Part shown: piece after piece, positions 17,276 to 26,863 of the stretch
Layout: the number at the start of each line of letters is the position of its first letter
Numbering within the stretch: the stretch's first letter is position 1
Origin: Alphaproteobacteria bacterium
GTDB taxonomy: Bacteria; Pseudomonadota; Alphaproteobacteria; Caulobacterales; Caulobacteraceae
Length of the DNA stretch: 40,792 nucleotides
Assembly (NCBI GenBank): GCA_018826515.1
Contig: JAHKAM010000044.1
Coordinates: 1-40,792 of the forward strand
Direction: 5' to 3'
The notes under the pieces: model-generated
Told to the model about the DNA's origin: nothing
The model's input: only the letters and a program-made list of their open reading frames with translations
Databases searched by the model: none
Program-made: the position numbers and the translations under genes

Positions 17276-18331
17276 ATGGCGGCTCAGCTCGAAACCACTC
17301 TTCGGGGACCTGAAGCCTACGGTCTGGCTCGTCGGGTCATCGAGGCGATGGAAGGGGCCGGAGTCTGGCCGACCCCGCTGAATTTCGAGATCTGGGTCCA
17401 CTACCTCGGCGATCCCGAAGGACCGCTCGGCCGTGAGATCAAACGCATCCTCGCAGCCTCCGAGCCTTTCACCGAGGCCACGGCCGACATGCTGGCCGCT
17501 GAATATCTGCCGCGCGGCCGTTTGACCGAAGAGATCCGCGACGCCGGCCGGGTGCTGGACCGCGAATTGTCCAGCGTGTCAGAGGCCATCGCGAATGCTC
17601 ACAAATCGCAGGCCGCCTACGGACAGACCCTGGACAAGGCCGCCACCAGCATCGAGACCGCCGGCGACGGCGCCGGTCTGCAGGCCATCGTTTCGGGCCT
17701 CACCAACGCCACCCGCAAGGTCCAACGCGAGAATGAGACGCTGGAGAAGCGCCTCGACGCCTCGACCCGCGAGGTCGCCCGTCTGCGCGAACACCTCGAA
17801 CAGGTCCGCCGCGACGCCATGACCGACGCCCTGACCAATCTGGCCAATCGCAAGGCATTCGACGAACACCTGGAAGCCGCCTGCGCCCGCGCCGAGGCCG
17901 AGGGCGGCGCGCTGACCCTGGCCGTGCTCGATATCGACCATTTCAAACGGTTCAACGACACCTGGGGCCATCAAACCGGCGATCAGGTGCTGCGCTATGT
18001 GGCCAGCGTGATGGCCCGGGTGGCCGGCGCGCCGCGCATCGCCGCCCGCTACGGCGGGGAGGAGTTCGCCATGATTTTCCCGCTGGAATCCCTCAGCCAG
18101 GTCGAGAATGCGCTTGAAGCCGTCCGCAAGGAGATCGCCTCCCGTTCGCTGCGCCGGCGTTCGACCGATGATGAGCTGGGCGCGGTGACCCTCTCGGCCG
18201 GCTTCGCCCAACGGCGACCGGGCGAAACCGCCTCGGCCCTGCTCGATCGCGCCGACGCGGCCCTCTATGCGTCCAAACATGCGGGCCGAAATCGCGTCAC
18301 CTGCGCCGACCGCCTCCCCGAGGCCGCCTGA
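17276..18331 (+). CDS. GGDEF domain protein, predicted diguanylate cyclase
   Basis: The enzyme would make cyclic di-GMP from two GTP. The protein has 351 aa. Residues 1-95 form a helical N-terminal domain found in similar Caulobacterales proteins, containing Gly-Val-Trp-Pro-Thr-Pro-Leu-Asn-Phe-Glu-Ile-Trp. A coiled-coil stretch spans about 140-180. The GGDEF domain (about 181-345) has Leu-Asp-Ile-Asp-His-Phe-Lys (218-224) and an intact active-site Gly-Gly-Glu-Glu-Phe (260-264). The RxxD inhibitory site that usually lies just upstream is replaced by Gly-Ala-Pro-Arg, so product feedback at the I-site is probably absent. No signal or membrane helix is seen. The layout recalls Caulobacter DgcB, but orthology is not established. 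Confidence 0.93.
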   Translation: MAAQLETTLRGPEAYGLARRVIEAMEGAGVWPTPLNFEIWVHYLGDPEGPLGREIKRILAASEPFTEATADMLAAEYLPRGRLTEEIRDAGRVLDRELSSVSEAIANAHKSQAAYGQTLDKAATSIETAGDGAGLQAIVSGLTNATRKVQRENETLEKRLDASTREVARLREHLEQVRRDAMTDALTNLANRKAFDEHLEAACARAEAEGGALTLAVLDIDHFKRFNDTWGHQTGDQVLRYVASVMARVAGAPRIAARYGGEEFAMIFPLESLSQVENALEAVRKEIASRSLRRRSTDDELGAVTLSAGFAQRRPGETASALLDRADAALYASKHAGRNRVTCADRLPEAA

Positions 18332-18369
18332 AACCTTCCGCCCGCGCCGTTTCGCGGCATAGTGGACTG

Positions 18370-19149
18370 ATGCGCAGTCTCGCCTTCAACGTCGCCTACT
18401 GGCTCCTGTCGATCGTCTACGCCTCGGCCGCGGCCTTCGCGGCCCTCGCGCCCGGTCGCGGGGCCACCAGCTGGATCATCCGCCGCTATGTGAAGCGGAT
18501 GGTCCAGGCGATGCGCCTTCTCGCCGGCATCCGGATCGAGACGCGGGGCAAGGAGCGCCTGCCGACGGGCGCCTTCATCATCGCCTCCAAACACCAGAGC
18601 TGGGGCGACGGCTTCGCCACCTATGACCAGTTCGACGACCTCGCCTTCGTCACGGGCGACCATCTGGAGAAGTTTCCGCTCCTGGGCACGGTGCTGCGCA
18701 AACTGGGGGCCATCGTCGTCAACAACTGCGGCGGCCGCGAAGCCCGTGAGGCGCTCAAGCACCGTTCCTCCGACGCCCATGCCGCGGGCCGGAAAATCCT
18801 GATCTATCCGGAAGGCAATCTGGCGAAGGTGGGAGAGAAGTTCCGCTACCGCTCCGGCGTCTGGCACATGTACCGTGACTTCGACATGCCGGTCGTGCCC
18901 CTCGCCACCAACCTGGGTCTGTTCTGGCCGCAGGAGGCATTCCGCAAGAACCCGGGGACCGCCACCCTTGAGTTTCTCGACCCCATTCCGACGGGACTGG
19001 GCAAGGAGGAATTTCTCGCCCGGCTAGAGGCTGCCGTGGAGGGCCGGACCGCGGAACTGGTCGCCGAAGCCACGGGTCGGCCCGTCACGCCGGCGGTGCG
19101 GGTGCTGGCGCCCGACGAAGCCGCCCGCGCCGCCCGCGCGCCCGCCTGA
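18370..19149 (+). CDS. plsC: 1-acyl-sn-glycerol-3-phosphate acyltransferase (PlsC family)
   Basis: This predicted membrane-associated enzyme adds the second acyl chain in phospholipid synthesis, converting lysophosphatidate to phosphatidate. It has 259 aa. An N-terminal hydrophobic segment (about 5-28) is followed by the catalytic HX4D motif as His75-Gln-Ser-Trp-Gly-Asp80. The substrate-binding motif III is Tyr-Pro-Glu-Gly-Asn (146-150), where Thr is more usual at the last position. Asp-Met-Pro-Val-Val-Pro-Leu-Ala-Thr-Asn is motif IV. It follows the GGDEF gene by 38 bases and may share its transcript. It ends 9 bases from the convergent sufA. Confidence 0.9.
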   Translation: MRSLAFNVAYWLLSIVYASAAAFAALAPGRGATSWIIRRYVKRMVQAMRLLAGIRIETRGKERLPTGAFIIASKHQSWGDGFATYDQFDDLAFVTGDHLEKFPLLGTVLRKLGAIVVNNCGGREAREALKHRSSDAHAAGRKILIYPEGNLAKVGEKFRYRSGVWHMYRDFDMPVVPLATNLGLFWPQEAFRKNPGTATLEFLDPIPTGLGKEEFLARLEAAVEGRTAELVAEATGRPVTPAVRVLAPDEAARAARAPA

Positions 19150-19158
19150 CGTTCTCGT

Positions 19159-19551
19159 TCAGTCGGCGTCCAGCGCCTTCGCGGGAACGATAGTGACGCT
19201 CTCGCCACAGCCGCAGGCATCGGTCTGGTTCGGGTTCCGGAACACGAATTTCGACGCCAGCTTCGTCGTTTCATAGTCGATCTCGGACCCGATCAGGAAC
19301 AGGATCGACTTGGGATCGACCACGACGGTCGCGCCCTTGTCGGTCACGACCTCGTCCAGCGGACCGATCTCATCGGCGAAGGCGAAGGTGTATTCCTGCC
19401 CCGCGCAGCCCGCGTTCTTCAGCCCGACGCGCAGCGCCTTGTGGCCGCCCGCCTCGGTCAGGGCGCGCACCCGTTCCGCCGCCGCCTCGGTCAGGGTGAC
19501 GACGGCCGGGCGAGGCCGGCGCGTGCGCGGGGTGGTCTGAAGCTCGGTCAT
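19159..19551 (-). CDS. sufA: Fe-S cluster assembly A-type carrier (SufA/HesB family)
   Basis: A-type carriers receive Fe-S clusters from the scaffold and deliver them to apoproteins. The 130-aa protein carries the three conserved cysteines Cys49 (Ala-Gly-Cys-Ala-Gly) and Cys113/Cys115 (Ala-Cys-Gly-Cys-Gly). The first ~17 residues are a Thr/Arg/Pro-rich extension. It is the last gene of the suf operon, 10 bases after sufT, and ends almost against the convergent plsC, leaving no room for a separate terminator. Confidence 0.95.
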   Translation of the reverse strand: MTELQTTPRTRRPRPAVVTLTEAAAERVRALTEAGGHKALRVGLKNAGCAGQEYTFAFADEIGPLDEVVTDKGATVVVDPKSILFLIGSEIDYETTKLASKFVFRNPNQTDACGCGESVTIVPAKALDAD

Positions 19552-19561
19552 CGACGGTCCA

Positions 19562-19957
19562 TCAGAACATGTTCAGGGCCAGCTTGGCCTCGTCGCTCAT
19601 CTTCGACGCGTCCCACGGCGGATCGAACGTCAGTTCGGCCCGCGCCGAGCGCACGCCATCGACCTTCTTCACGGCCTCCTCGACCCAGATCGGCATTTCG
19701 CCGGCCACGGGGCAGCCCGGGGCGGTCAGGGTCATCTCGACCACCACGTCGCGGTCGTCGGACAGGTCGACCTTGTAGATCAGTCCCAGCTCATAGATGT
19801 CGACCGGGATCTCCGGGTCGAACACCGATTTGAGGGCCTCGATGATGTCGTCCGTCATCCGGTCGATCTCGGCCTGGGCCAGGGCGCTCTTCTGGGGCGC
19901 GTCCCAGGCTTCGGCGAAGGCCGCGTTGTCGGTCATCGGGGGCGTCGGGTCGCTCAT
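19562..19957 (-). CDS. sufT: SufT-like MIP18/DUF59 Fe-S assembly protein
   Basis: MIP18-family proteins help Fe-S maturation at a late step. The 131-aa protein has the family core: Asp-Pro-Glu-Ile-Pro-Val-Asp-Ile-Tyr-Glu-Leu-Gly-Leu-Ile-Tyr (47-61), then Met-Thr-Leu-Thr-Ala-Pro-Gly-Cys-Pro (about 75-83) with the conserved Cys, and Val-Arg-Ser-Ala-Arg-Ala-Glu-Leu-Thr-Phe-Asp-Pro-Pro-Trp near 101-114. The start overlaps sufS as ATGA. The first ~30 residues are variable. Confidence 0.94.
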   Translation of the reverse strand: MSDPTPPMTDNAAFAEAWDAPQKSALAQAEIDRMTDDIIEALKSVFDPEIPVDIYELGLIYKVDLSDDRDVVVEMTLTAPGCPVAGEMPIWVEEAVKKVDGVRSARAELTFDPPWDASKMSDEAKLALNMF

Positions 19958-21189
19958 GCGAAAAACTCACGGGCCTTAATCAGGGCGTCGGCGAAGGCGT
20001 CGGCGTCCTCTGGGGTGTTATATAGGGCGAAGCTGGCCCGCGCGCTCGACGTCAGGCCGAAACGCCGCGACAGCGGTTCGGCGCAATGCAGGCCGGCCCG
20101 TACGGCGACGCCGTAGCGGTCCATCACCTGCGCGATGTCATGGGCATGGGCGCCGTCGACGGTGAAGGTGAAGATCGCGCCCTTGCCGTCCGCCGTGCCG
20201 ATCTCGGTCAACCAGTTGCGGCCGTCCAGCCGCGTCCGCACCCGGTCCATCAGCGTCTGCTCGTGAGCCCGCACCGCATCGGGGTCGATCTGGCCCAGCC
20301 ATTCGATCGCGGCGCCGAGGCCGATCGCCTCAAGGATCGGCGGCGTGCCCGCCTCGAACCGGTGCGGGATGTCGGCGTAGGTGACCGCGTCCTCGGTCAC
20401 CATGGCGATCATCTCGCCGCCGCCCTGGTACGGCGGCAGGGCCTCCAGCGCGGCGCGTCTGCCATACAGGCCGCCGATGCCGGTGGGGCCGAACAGCTTG
20501 TGGCCGGTGAAGACATAGAAGTCGCAGTCCAGCGCCTGGACATCGGGGCTGCAGTGCACCGCCCCCTGACAGCCGTCGACGAGGATCAGCGCGCCCGCCG
20601 CATGGGCCAGCGCGGCGATGGCTCGCACGTCGTTCACGGTGCCGAGCACGTTCGACATATGGGTGACGGCCACCAGCCGCGTCCTCGGCCCGATCAGGTC
20701 TGCCATGGCGGCCATATCCAGCGCGCCATCGTCCAGGACCGGCGCCCACTTCAGCACCGCCCCCCGCGCCCGCAGCATGTGCCAGGGCACGATATTGGCG
20801 TGGTGCTCCATCTGGGTGACGACGATCTCGTCGCCGGGCTGGATCGTCTGCCCGATCCCGGCGGCCACGAGGTTGATCGCCTCGGTCCCGCCCTTGGTCC
20901 AGACGACGTTGTCCGGCGTTTCCGCGTTGAGAAACCGCGCCATGCTCTCGCGCGCCTGTTCGAAGGCCTCGGTCGTCTCATTGGCCAGGGTGTGCAGGCC
21001 GCGGTGGACGTTGGCGTAACTGCCCTCCATCGCCGCCGTCAGGGCGTCGATCACCGCCCGCGGCTTCTGCGCCGAGGCGGCCGAGTCCAGATAGACCAGC
21101 GGCCGGCCGTTCACCTGCCGCGACAGGATCGGGAACTGCGCCCGGACGGCGTAGGGATCGAAGGTTCTCACAGGCGAGCCGTCAGCCAT
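19954..21189 (-). CDS. sufS: Cysteine desulfurase SufS (group II)
   Basis: This PLP enzyme takes sulfur from cysteine for Fe-S cluster building, leaving alanine. It has 411 aa. The PLP lysine is Lys231 in Thr-Gly-His-Lys-Leu-Phe-Gly-Pro, and the persulfide cysteine is Cys369 in Arg-Ala-Gly-Leu-His-Cys-Ala-Glu-Pro, the short loop typical of group II enzymes. The start overlaps the end of sufD by 22 bases and the stop overlaps sufT as ATGA. Group II desulfurases usually need a SufE or SufU partner; none is seen here. Confidence 0.97.
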   Translation of the reverse strand: MADGSPVRTFDPYAVRAQFPILSRQVNGRPLVYLDSAASAQKPRAVIDALTAAMEGSYANVHRGLHTLANETTEAFEQARESMARFLNAETPDNVVWTKGGTEAINLVAAGIGQTIQPGDEIVVTQMEHHANIVPWHMLRARGAVLKWAPVLDDGALDMAAMADLIGPRTRLVAVTHMSNVLGTVNDVRAIAALAHAAGALILVDGCQGAVHCSPDVQALDCDFYVFTGHKLFGPTGIGGLYGRRAALEALPPYQGGGEMIAMVTEDAVTYADIPHRFEAGTPPILEAIGLGAAIEWLGQIDPDAVRAHEQTLMDRVRTRLDGRNWLTEIGTADGKGAIFTFTVDGAHAHDIAQVMDRYGVAVRAGLHCAEPLSRRFGLTSSARASFALYNTPEDADAFADALIKAREFFA

Positions 21190-22196
21190 TCCCGCACCAC
21201 CTCCCGCGCGCCTTCATGGTCGATCCGGTCGACCACCTCGATCAGGAAGGCCTGCGTCAGCAGGGCCCGCGCCTCGTCGGCCGCGATGCCGCGCTGCTGC
21301 ATGTAGAACAGGGCGCTCTCGTCCAGATTGCCGATCGTATTGCCGTGCGCGCACTGCACGTCGTCGGCGTAGATCTCCAGTTCGGGCTTGGCGTCCACCT
21401 CGGCCCGTTCGCCGAGGATCAGGGCATGGTGGCCCATGCGCGCATCTGTCCCGTCCGCCCCGCGCTCGACCACGATCTTGCCCTGGAAGACCCCGCGCGC
21501 GGTGTCGCGCACCACGCCCTTGGTCAGCTGACTGGTCAGCCCATCAACCGCCACGTGGTCAACCACCGAGGTCAGGTCGGTCTGCCGGTCCCCCGACAGC
21601 ACATAGACGCCGTCCAGCCGCACATCGGCGCCCTGCGCCTTGTGCGTTACCTGGGTCTCCATCCGCTGCAGCTTCGCCCCGGTCGTCAGTATGGTCTGGC
21701 GATAGACGCCGCCCGGCTCGACCCGCACCTGGGCCTGGCTGATCGATAGGGCGTCGGCGGGTTCGTCGGCCAGCACGATCCGCGTCACCTCGGCGCCGCG
21801 CGCCACATCCAGCTCCAGCCGGTTGTGCGCGACATAGGCCGAGCCATGGCCCTCATGCGTTTCCAGCAGCAGCAGCTTCGCCCCGGCCCGCGCCGACAAC
21901 CGCGCGGTCATGGCGTGGCCGGTCCCCTCGGCCTTGGAGATCAGACGCAGACGCACCGTCTGTGCGCCACAGGCCATTAGTTGGGTTTCGTTCACGGCCC
22001 GGCCATTGACGAACACCATGGCCTCGCCGCCCAGGGCCTCGAACGGCCCGCCGCCGACCAGCGGAACCGGGGCGGACGGCGAAGGCGGCGGCGCCTCGCG
22101 CAGCCAGCGCCGCAGGTCGGAGTATTTCCACGCCTCGACCCGCCTGGAGGGAAAGCTGGAAGCGTCCTTCAGATCAATGAGCGGCAAGGCGTTCAC
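21168..22196 (-). CDS. sufD: Fe-S cluster assembly protein SufD
   Basis: SufD forms the SufBC2D scaffold with SufB and the SufC ATPase. The real start is a GTG that overlaps the sufC stop as GTGA, giving 342 aa, shorter than E. coli SufD (423) because the N-terminal helical region is reduced. Motifs include Arg-Val-Glu-Ala-Trp-Lys-Tyr-Ser-Asp near residue 20 and the C-terminal beta-helix end Asp-Val-Gln-Cys-Ala-His-Gly-Asn-Thr-Ile-Gly, holding the His of the proposed cluster-forming site, then Phe-Tyr-Met-Gln-Gln-Arg-Gly-Ile. A longer open frame upstream is a shadow of sufC. Confidence 0.95.
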   Translation of the reverse strand: MNALPLIDLKDASSFPSRRVEAWKYSDLRRWLREAPPPSPSAPVPLVGGGPFEALGGEAMVFVNGRAVNETQLMACGAQTVRLRLISKAEGTGHAMTARLSARAGAKLLLLETHEGHGSAYVAHNRLELDVARGAEVTRIVLADEPADALSISQAQVRVEPGGVYRQTILTTGAKLQRMETQVTHKAQGADVRLDGVYVLSGDRQTDLTSVVDHVAVDGLTSQLTKGVVRDTARGVFQGKIVVERGADGTDARMGHHALILGERAEVDAKPELEIYADDVQCAHGNTIGNLDESALFYMQQRGIAADEARALLTQAFLIEVVDRIDHEGAREVVREWLTARL

Positions 22197-22942
22197 GCCG
22201 GCTCCAGCGCATATTTGTCGTAGCCCTCGGCCTCGAGCTGGTGCGCCAGTTCCGGCCCGCCGGACGCCACGATCCGCCCGGCGGCCAACACGTGCACCCG
22301 GTCCGGTTTGATGTAGTCCAGCAGCCGCTGATAGTGGGTGATCACCAGCATGGCGCGGTCGGGCGAGCGCAGGGCATTGACCCCGTCCGCCACGATCCGC
22401 AGGGCGTCGATGTCCAGCCCGGAATCCGTCTCGTCGAGGATCAGCAGCGACGGCTCCAGCAGGGCCATCTGCAGGATCTCCATCCGCTTCTTCTCGCCGC
22501 CCGAGAAGCCGACGTTGAGCGGCCGCTTCAGCATGTCGAAATCCATCTTCAGCGCCGTCGACGCCGCCCGGACCAGCTTCAGGAAGTTCGGGGCCGAGAC
22601 CTCGTCCTCGCCGCGCGCGCGCCTCTGGGCGTTCAGCGCCGTGCGCACGAAGGTCAGGGCCGGGACGCCGGGAATCTCGATCGGATACTGGAACGACAGG
22701 AAGACGCCCTTCGCCGCCCGCTCGGCGGGTTCGAGGACCAGCAGATCCTCGCCCTTCCACGACACGGACCCATCGGTCGCCGCATAGCCGGGCCGTCCGG
22801 CCACGGCATAGCCCAGCGTCGACTTGCCGGCCCCGTTCGGCCCCATGATGGCGTGCACCTCGCCCGCCGGAACGTCGAGCGTCAGGCCCTTGAGTATCGG
22901 CTTGTCGCTGACGGAGACGTGGAGGTTGTTGATCTTGAGCAT
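22193..22942 (-). CDS. sufC: Fe-S cluster assembly ATPase SufC
   Basis: SufC is an ABC-type ATPase whose dimerisation drives shape changes of the SufBC2D scaffold. I chose the ATG at 22942 (249 aa, usual length), 13 bases after sufB, with purine-rich AAGAAG upstream. A TTG seven codons earlier lies inside the sufB end. Walker A is Gly-Pro-Asn-Gly-Ala-Gly-Lys-Ser, the signature is Phe-Ser-Gly-Gly-Glu-Lys-Lys-Arg, and Walker B is Leu-Leu-Ile-Leu-Asp-Glu-Thr-Asp-Ser-Gly-Leu-Asp, followed by the switch His in Val-Ile-Thr-His-Tyr. Confidence 0.97.
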   Translation of the reverse strand: MLKINNLHVSVSDKPILKGLTLDVPAGEVHAIMGPNGAGKSTLGYAVAGRPGYAATDGSVSWKGEDLLVLEPAERAAKGVFLSFQYPIEIPGVPALTFVRTALNAQRRARGEDEVSAPNFLKLVRAASTALKMDFDMLKRPLNVGFSGGEKKRMEILQMALLEPSLLILDETDSGLDIDALRIVADGVNALRSPDRAMLVITHYQRLLDYIKPDRVHVLAAGRIVASGGPELAHQLEAEGYDKYALEPA

Positions 22943-22955
22943 TGTTTCTTCTTGA

Positions 22956-24421
<1,466 letters not shown>

Positions 24422-24422
<1 letters not shown>

Positions 24423-25561
24423 CAGGCGTCGACCTTCCCGCGCGCGGCGGCCCGCTGGCGCTGTTTGGCATAGGCCTCGACCCAGGCGGCGGCGAACCGC
24501 TTCCAGTCGTCCTCGACCGTGCCCCAGCCGCCCGAAATGCGGATTCCGCCGGTGGCCATGTCGATCCGGCCGGTGGCCACAATGGCCCGCGACGGCTTGG
24601 TCTTGCCCGAGGAACAGGCCGAACCGGCCGAGACCATCAGCCCCATCAGGTCCAGCGTGATCAGCTGTTGCGGACTCTCCCAGTCGGGCACGGCCATGAA
24701 CAGGGTATTGGGCAGGCGCTCGGCGCCCTCGCCGATGATCGTCGCGCCGGCTGCCTTGACGACGGCCTCGGCCGCGTCGCGCCAGGCCGCATGCGCCATC
24801 GCGGTGGGCAGATCGCGCGCGGCGCAAACGGCGGAAGCGCCGAAGCCGGTGATCCCCGGCACATTCTCGGTCCCGGCCCGCAGGCCCCGCTCCTGCCCCG
24901 CGCCGTGCAGGATGCGCACCGCCTCGCGACCCTCGGCCATGACCAGCGCGCCGACGCCCTGCGGCCCGCCCAGCTTGTGCGCCGACAGGGTCAGGCTGTC
25001 CGCCTTCAGCGTCCGGATATCGACCGGGATCTTGCCTGCCGACTGGATGGCGTCGACATGCAGCCAGCCGCCGGCCGAGCGCACCAGCCGCGCCGCCTCG
25101 GCGATCGGCTGGATGACGCCGCTCTCGTTGTTGGCGTGATGGATGGCCACCACCGCCCGGCCCGGCTGTCCCAGCAACTGCCGCAGCTTGTTCAGGTCCA
25201 CGACGCCGCGCGCATCGACCGGCAACATCTTGACCGGCTTGCCCGAGGCCGTCGCCGCCTCGGCCACGCACGGATGTTCCGTCGCCCCGACGATCAGCCG
25301 TTCGCAGCCGGCCGAGATCGCGCTGAGGATCGCCTGGGCGTTGGATTCCGTGCCCCCGCTCGAGAATACCACCGCCGTCGGATCGGCCCCGACCAGATCG
25401 GCCACCTGCGCCCGCGCCGTCTCGATCCTCGCCCGGGCGCGCCGCCCGGCCGCATGCACCGCCGACGGATTGCCGTTGTCGGCCAGCGCCCTGGCCATCA
25501 CGTCCTGCACTTCCGGCCGGACCAGACCCGAGGCGTTGTAGTCAAGGTACACGGGACTCAC
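24422..25561 (-). CDS. IscS/NifS-type cysteine desulfurase (group I)
   Basis: This is a second PLP cysteine desulfurase within the suf operon. The 379-aa form begins with a GTG that overlaps the iscR stop as GTGA and reads Ser-Pro-Val-Tyr-Leu-Asp-Tyr-Asn-Ala. The PLP lysine is Lys196 (Ser-Ala-His-Lys-Leu-Gly-Gly-Pro) and the catalytic Cys316 sits in the long loop [10 protein letters not shown], the group I type. Position between iscR and sufB is common in alphaproteobacteria. Whether it feeds SufB, tRNA thiolation or another acceptor cannot be read from sequence. Confidence 0.94.
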
Positions 25562-26031
25562 GCTGCGACTCCTACCTCGGGCGCCGCGGGACGGCGCCGC
25601 GCCCCGGTGCGGTTCATGACCACATCCTCCAGCGACACCCCCGCCAGATAACGATGGATCTCGTCGCCGAGATCTTCCCACAGATTGTGGGTGATGCAGC
25701 GCTCGCCGGCCATCATGCAGCCCTTGGGCGAGGAGTGGCCGATGCAGCGGGTCGCGCGGATGGGCTCGTCGACGGCCAGCACGATCTCGGCCACCACGGT
25801 CTCGTGCGCGCCCTTGGCCAGCCGGTAGCCGCCGCCCGGGCCCCGCACGCTCTGCACCAGACCGTTCTTGCGCAGCCGGGCGAACAGCTGCTCCAGATAG
25901 CTCAGCGAAATCTCCTGACGCGTCGCGATCTCCGCCAGCGACACCGCCCGGACCACGCCGTCGGCCTGTCCGTTCCGGGCCAGATCGGCCATCGCCATCA
26001 CGGCGTATCGTCCCTTGGTCGACAGACGCAT
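25558..26031 (-). CDS. iscR: Rrf2-family Fe-S regulator IscR
   Basis: This is a transcription factor that senses Fe-S cluster supply and controls the cluster-assembly operon. The 157-aa protein has an N-terminal winged helix (Met-Arg-Leu-Ser-Thr-Lys-Gly-Arg-Tyr-Ala-Val) with Gly-Pro-Gly-Gly-Gly-Tyr in the wing. Cys96, Cys105 and Cys112 with His115 fit the Cys3-His ligand set of the [2Fe-2S] cluster, though the first Cys spacing is longer than in E. coli IscR. It is the first gene of an eight-gene operon. A palindrome over its own promoter (26113-26127) suggests autoregulation. Confidence 0.95.
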   Translation of the reverse strand: MRLSTKGRYAVMAMADLARNGQADGVVRAVSLAEIATRQEISLSYLEQLFARLRKNGLVQSVRGPGGGYRLAKGAHETVVAEIVLAVDEPIRATRCIGHSSPKGCMMAGERCITHNLWEDLGDEIHRYLAGVSLEDVVMNRTGARRRPAAPEVGVAA

Positions 26032-26071
26032 CGCACACCTTCAAAAATCGCGCGCTTTTCGAGGGTCCTGT

Positions 26072-26079
26072 GCTAGAAC
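26072..26079 (+). promoter_or_regulatory. Predicted -10 element for the alpha/beta-hydrolase gene
   Basis: GCTAGAAC matches the Caulobacter -10 consensus GCTANAWC exactly. No convincing -35 is seen 10-14 bases upstream. Transcription would start near 26086, about 100 bases before the ATG at 26190, and would run through the iscR promoter and its palindrome. Confidence 0.45.
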
Positions 26080-26082
26080 CCG

Positions 26083-26098
26083 CGCCTTCGCAAAGGCG
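26083..26098 (-). repeat. Hairpin in the iscR leader
   Basis: CGCCTT and AAGGCG form a perfect 6-bp stem with a 4-base loop in the untranslated leader of iscR, about 52 bases before its ATG. It is followed by no T-run. Its role, if any, is unknown. Confidence 0.45.
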
Positions 26099-26112
26099 GC
26101 GGCGCGCAGGCG

Positions 26113-26142
26113 GGACTTAGAAAGTCCTACCACTGCGGTCAA
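26113..26142 (-). promoter_or_regulatory. iscR promoter with candidate IscR operator
   Basis: On the minus strand TTGACCG (26136-26142) is followed after 14 bases by TCTAAGTC (26114-26121), a fair match to the housekeeping consensus. The perfect palindrome GGACTTTCTAAGTCC (26113-26127) covers this -10. Its GACT-N5-AGTC core has the same half-sites and spacing as the E. coli type 1 IscR site (GACT-RWWWY-AGTC, recalled). This placement fits repression by cluster-loaded IscR. The leader to iscR is about 75 bases. Confidence 0.65.
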
Positions 26143-26189
26143 GTATTACGCAGATGCGAAACGACAGTTGAACACGGAATTCGTCGCCC

Positions 26190-26840
26190 ATGCCCGAAGT
26201 CATCCTGCCCGGCGCCTCCGGCCGTATCGAAGGCCGCTACTCCCCGGGCAAGCGCCCGAACGCGCCGATCGCCCTGATCCTGCATCCGCACCCCAAGGCG
26301 AACGGGCATATGAACAACCCGGTCACCGTGACCCTGTACCAGCTGTTCCAGAAGCGCGGCTTCGCCACCCTCCGCTACAACAGCCGCGGCGTCGGCAAGT
26401 CGCAGGGCGAATTCGACAGCGGCATCGGCGAACTGGCCGACGCGGCCACCGCCCTCGACTGGCTCCAGTCCAACAACCCCGGCGCCTCCCAGACCTGGGT
26501 CGCCGGCTATCAGTTCGGCGCCTATATCGGCATGCAGTTGCTGATGCGCCGTCCCGAGACCGACGGCTTCATCTCGGTCTCGCCGCCCTCGAACATGTAC
26601 GATTTCAGCTTCCTGGCCCCCTGCCCGGCCTCGGGTCTGTTCCTGCACGGCACCAACGACACCGTCGTCCCTCCGGTCGAGGTCGAGCGCGTGGTCAACA
26701 AGCTGCGCACCCAGAAGGGCATCATCATCGACTACGAGCTGGAAGAGGGCGCAACCCACTTCTGGCAGGACCACATCGATGCGGTCGAACGCCGCGTCGG
26801 CGCCTACCTGGACAAGCGGCTGGAAGAAAAACCGGCTTAA
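26190..26840 (+). CDS. Alpha/beta-hydrolase-fold protein with Gln at nucleophile position
   Basis: This 216-aa protein has the compact alpha/beta-hydrolase fold of COG2945-like proteins: His-Pro-His-Pro near 32-35, Asn-Ser-Arg-Gly-Val-Gly-Lys-Ser near 64-71, a nucleophile elbow, and the later acid and His positions in His-Gly-Thr-Asn-Asp (about 152-156) and Gly-Ala-Thr-His-Phe. The elbow reads Gly-Tyr-Gln-Phe-Gly, with Gln where the catalytic Ser is expected, so ordinary serine-hydrolase chemistry is doubtful. No signal peptide. It is transcribed divergently from iscR and its leader crosses the IscR palindrome. Function unknown. Confidence 0.88.
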   Translation: MPEVILPGASGRIEGRYSPGKRPNAPIALILHPHPKANGHMNNPVTVTLYQLFQKRGFATLRYNSRGVGKSQGEFDSGIGELADAATALDWLQSNNPGASQTWVAGYQFGAYIGMQLLMRRPETDGFISVSPPSNMYDFSFLAPCPASGLFLHGTNDTVVPPVEVERVVNKLRTQKGIIIDYELEEGATHFWQDHIDAVERRVGAYLDKRLEEKPA

Positions 26841-26863
26841 GGCACCGCGTCGCGCAACCCATT

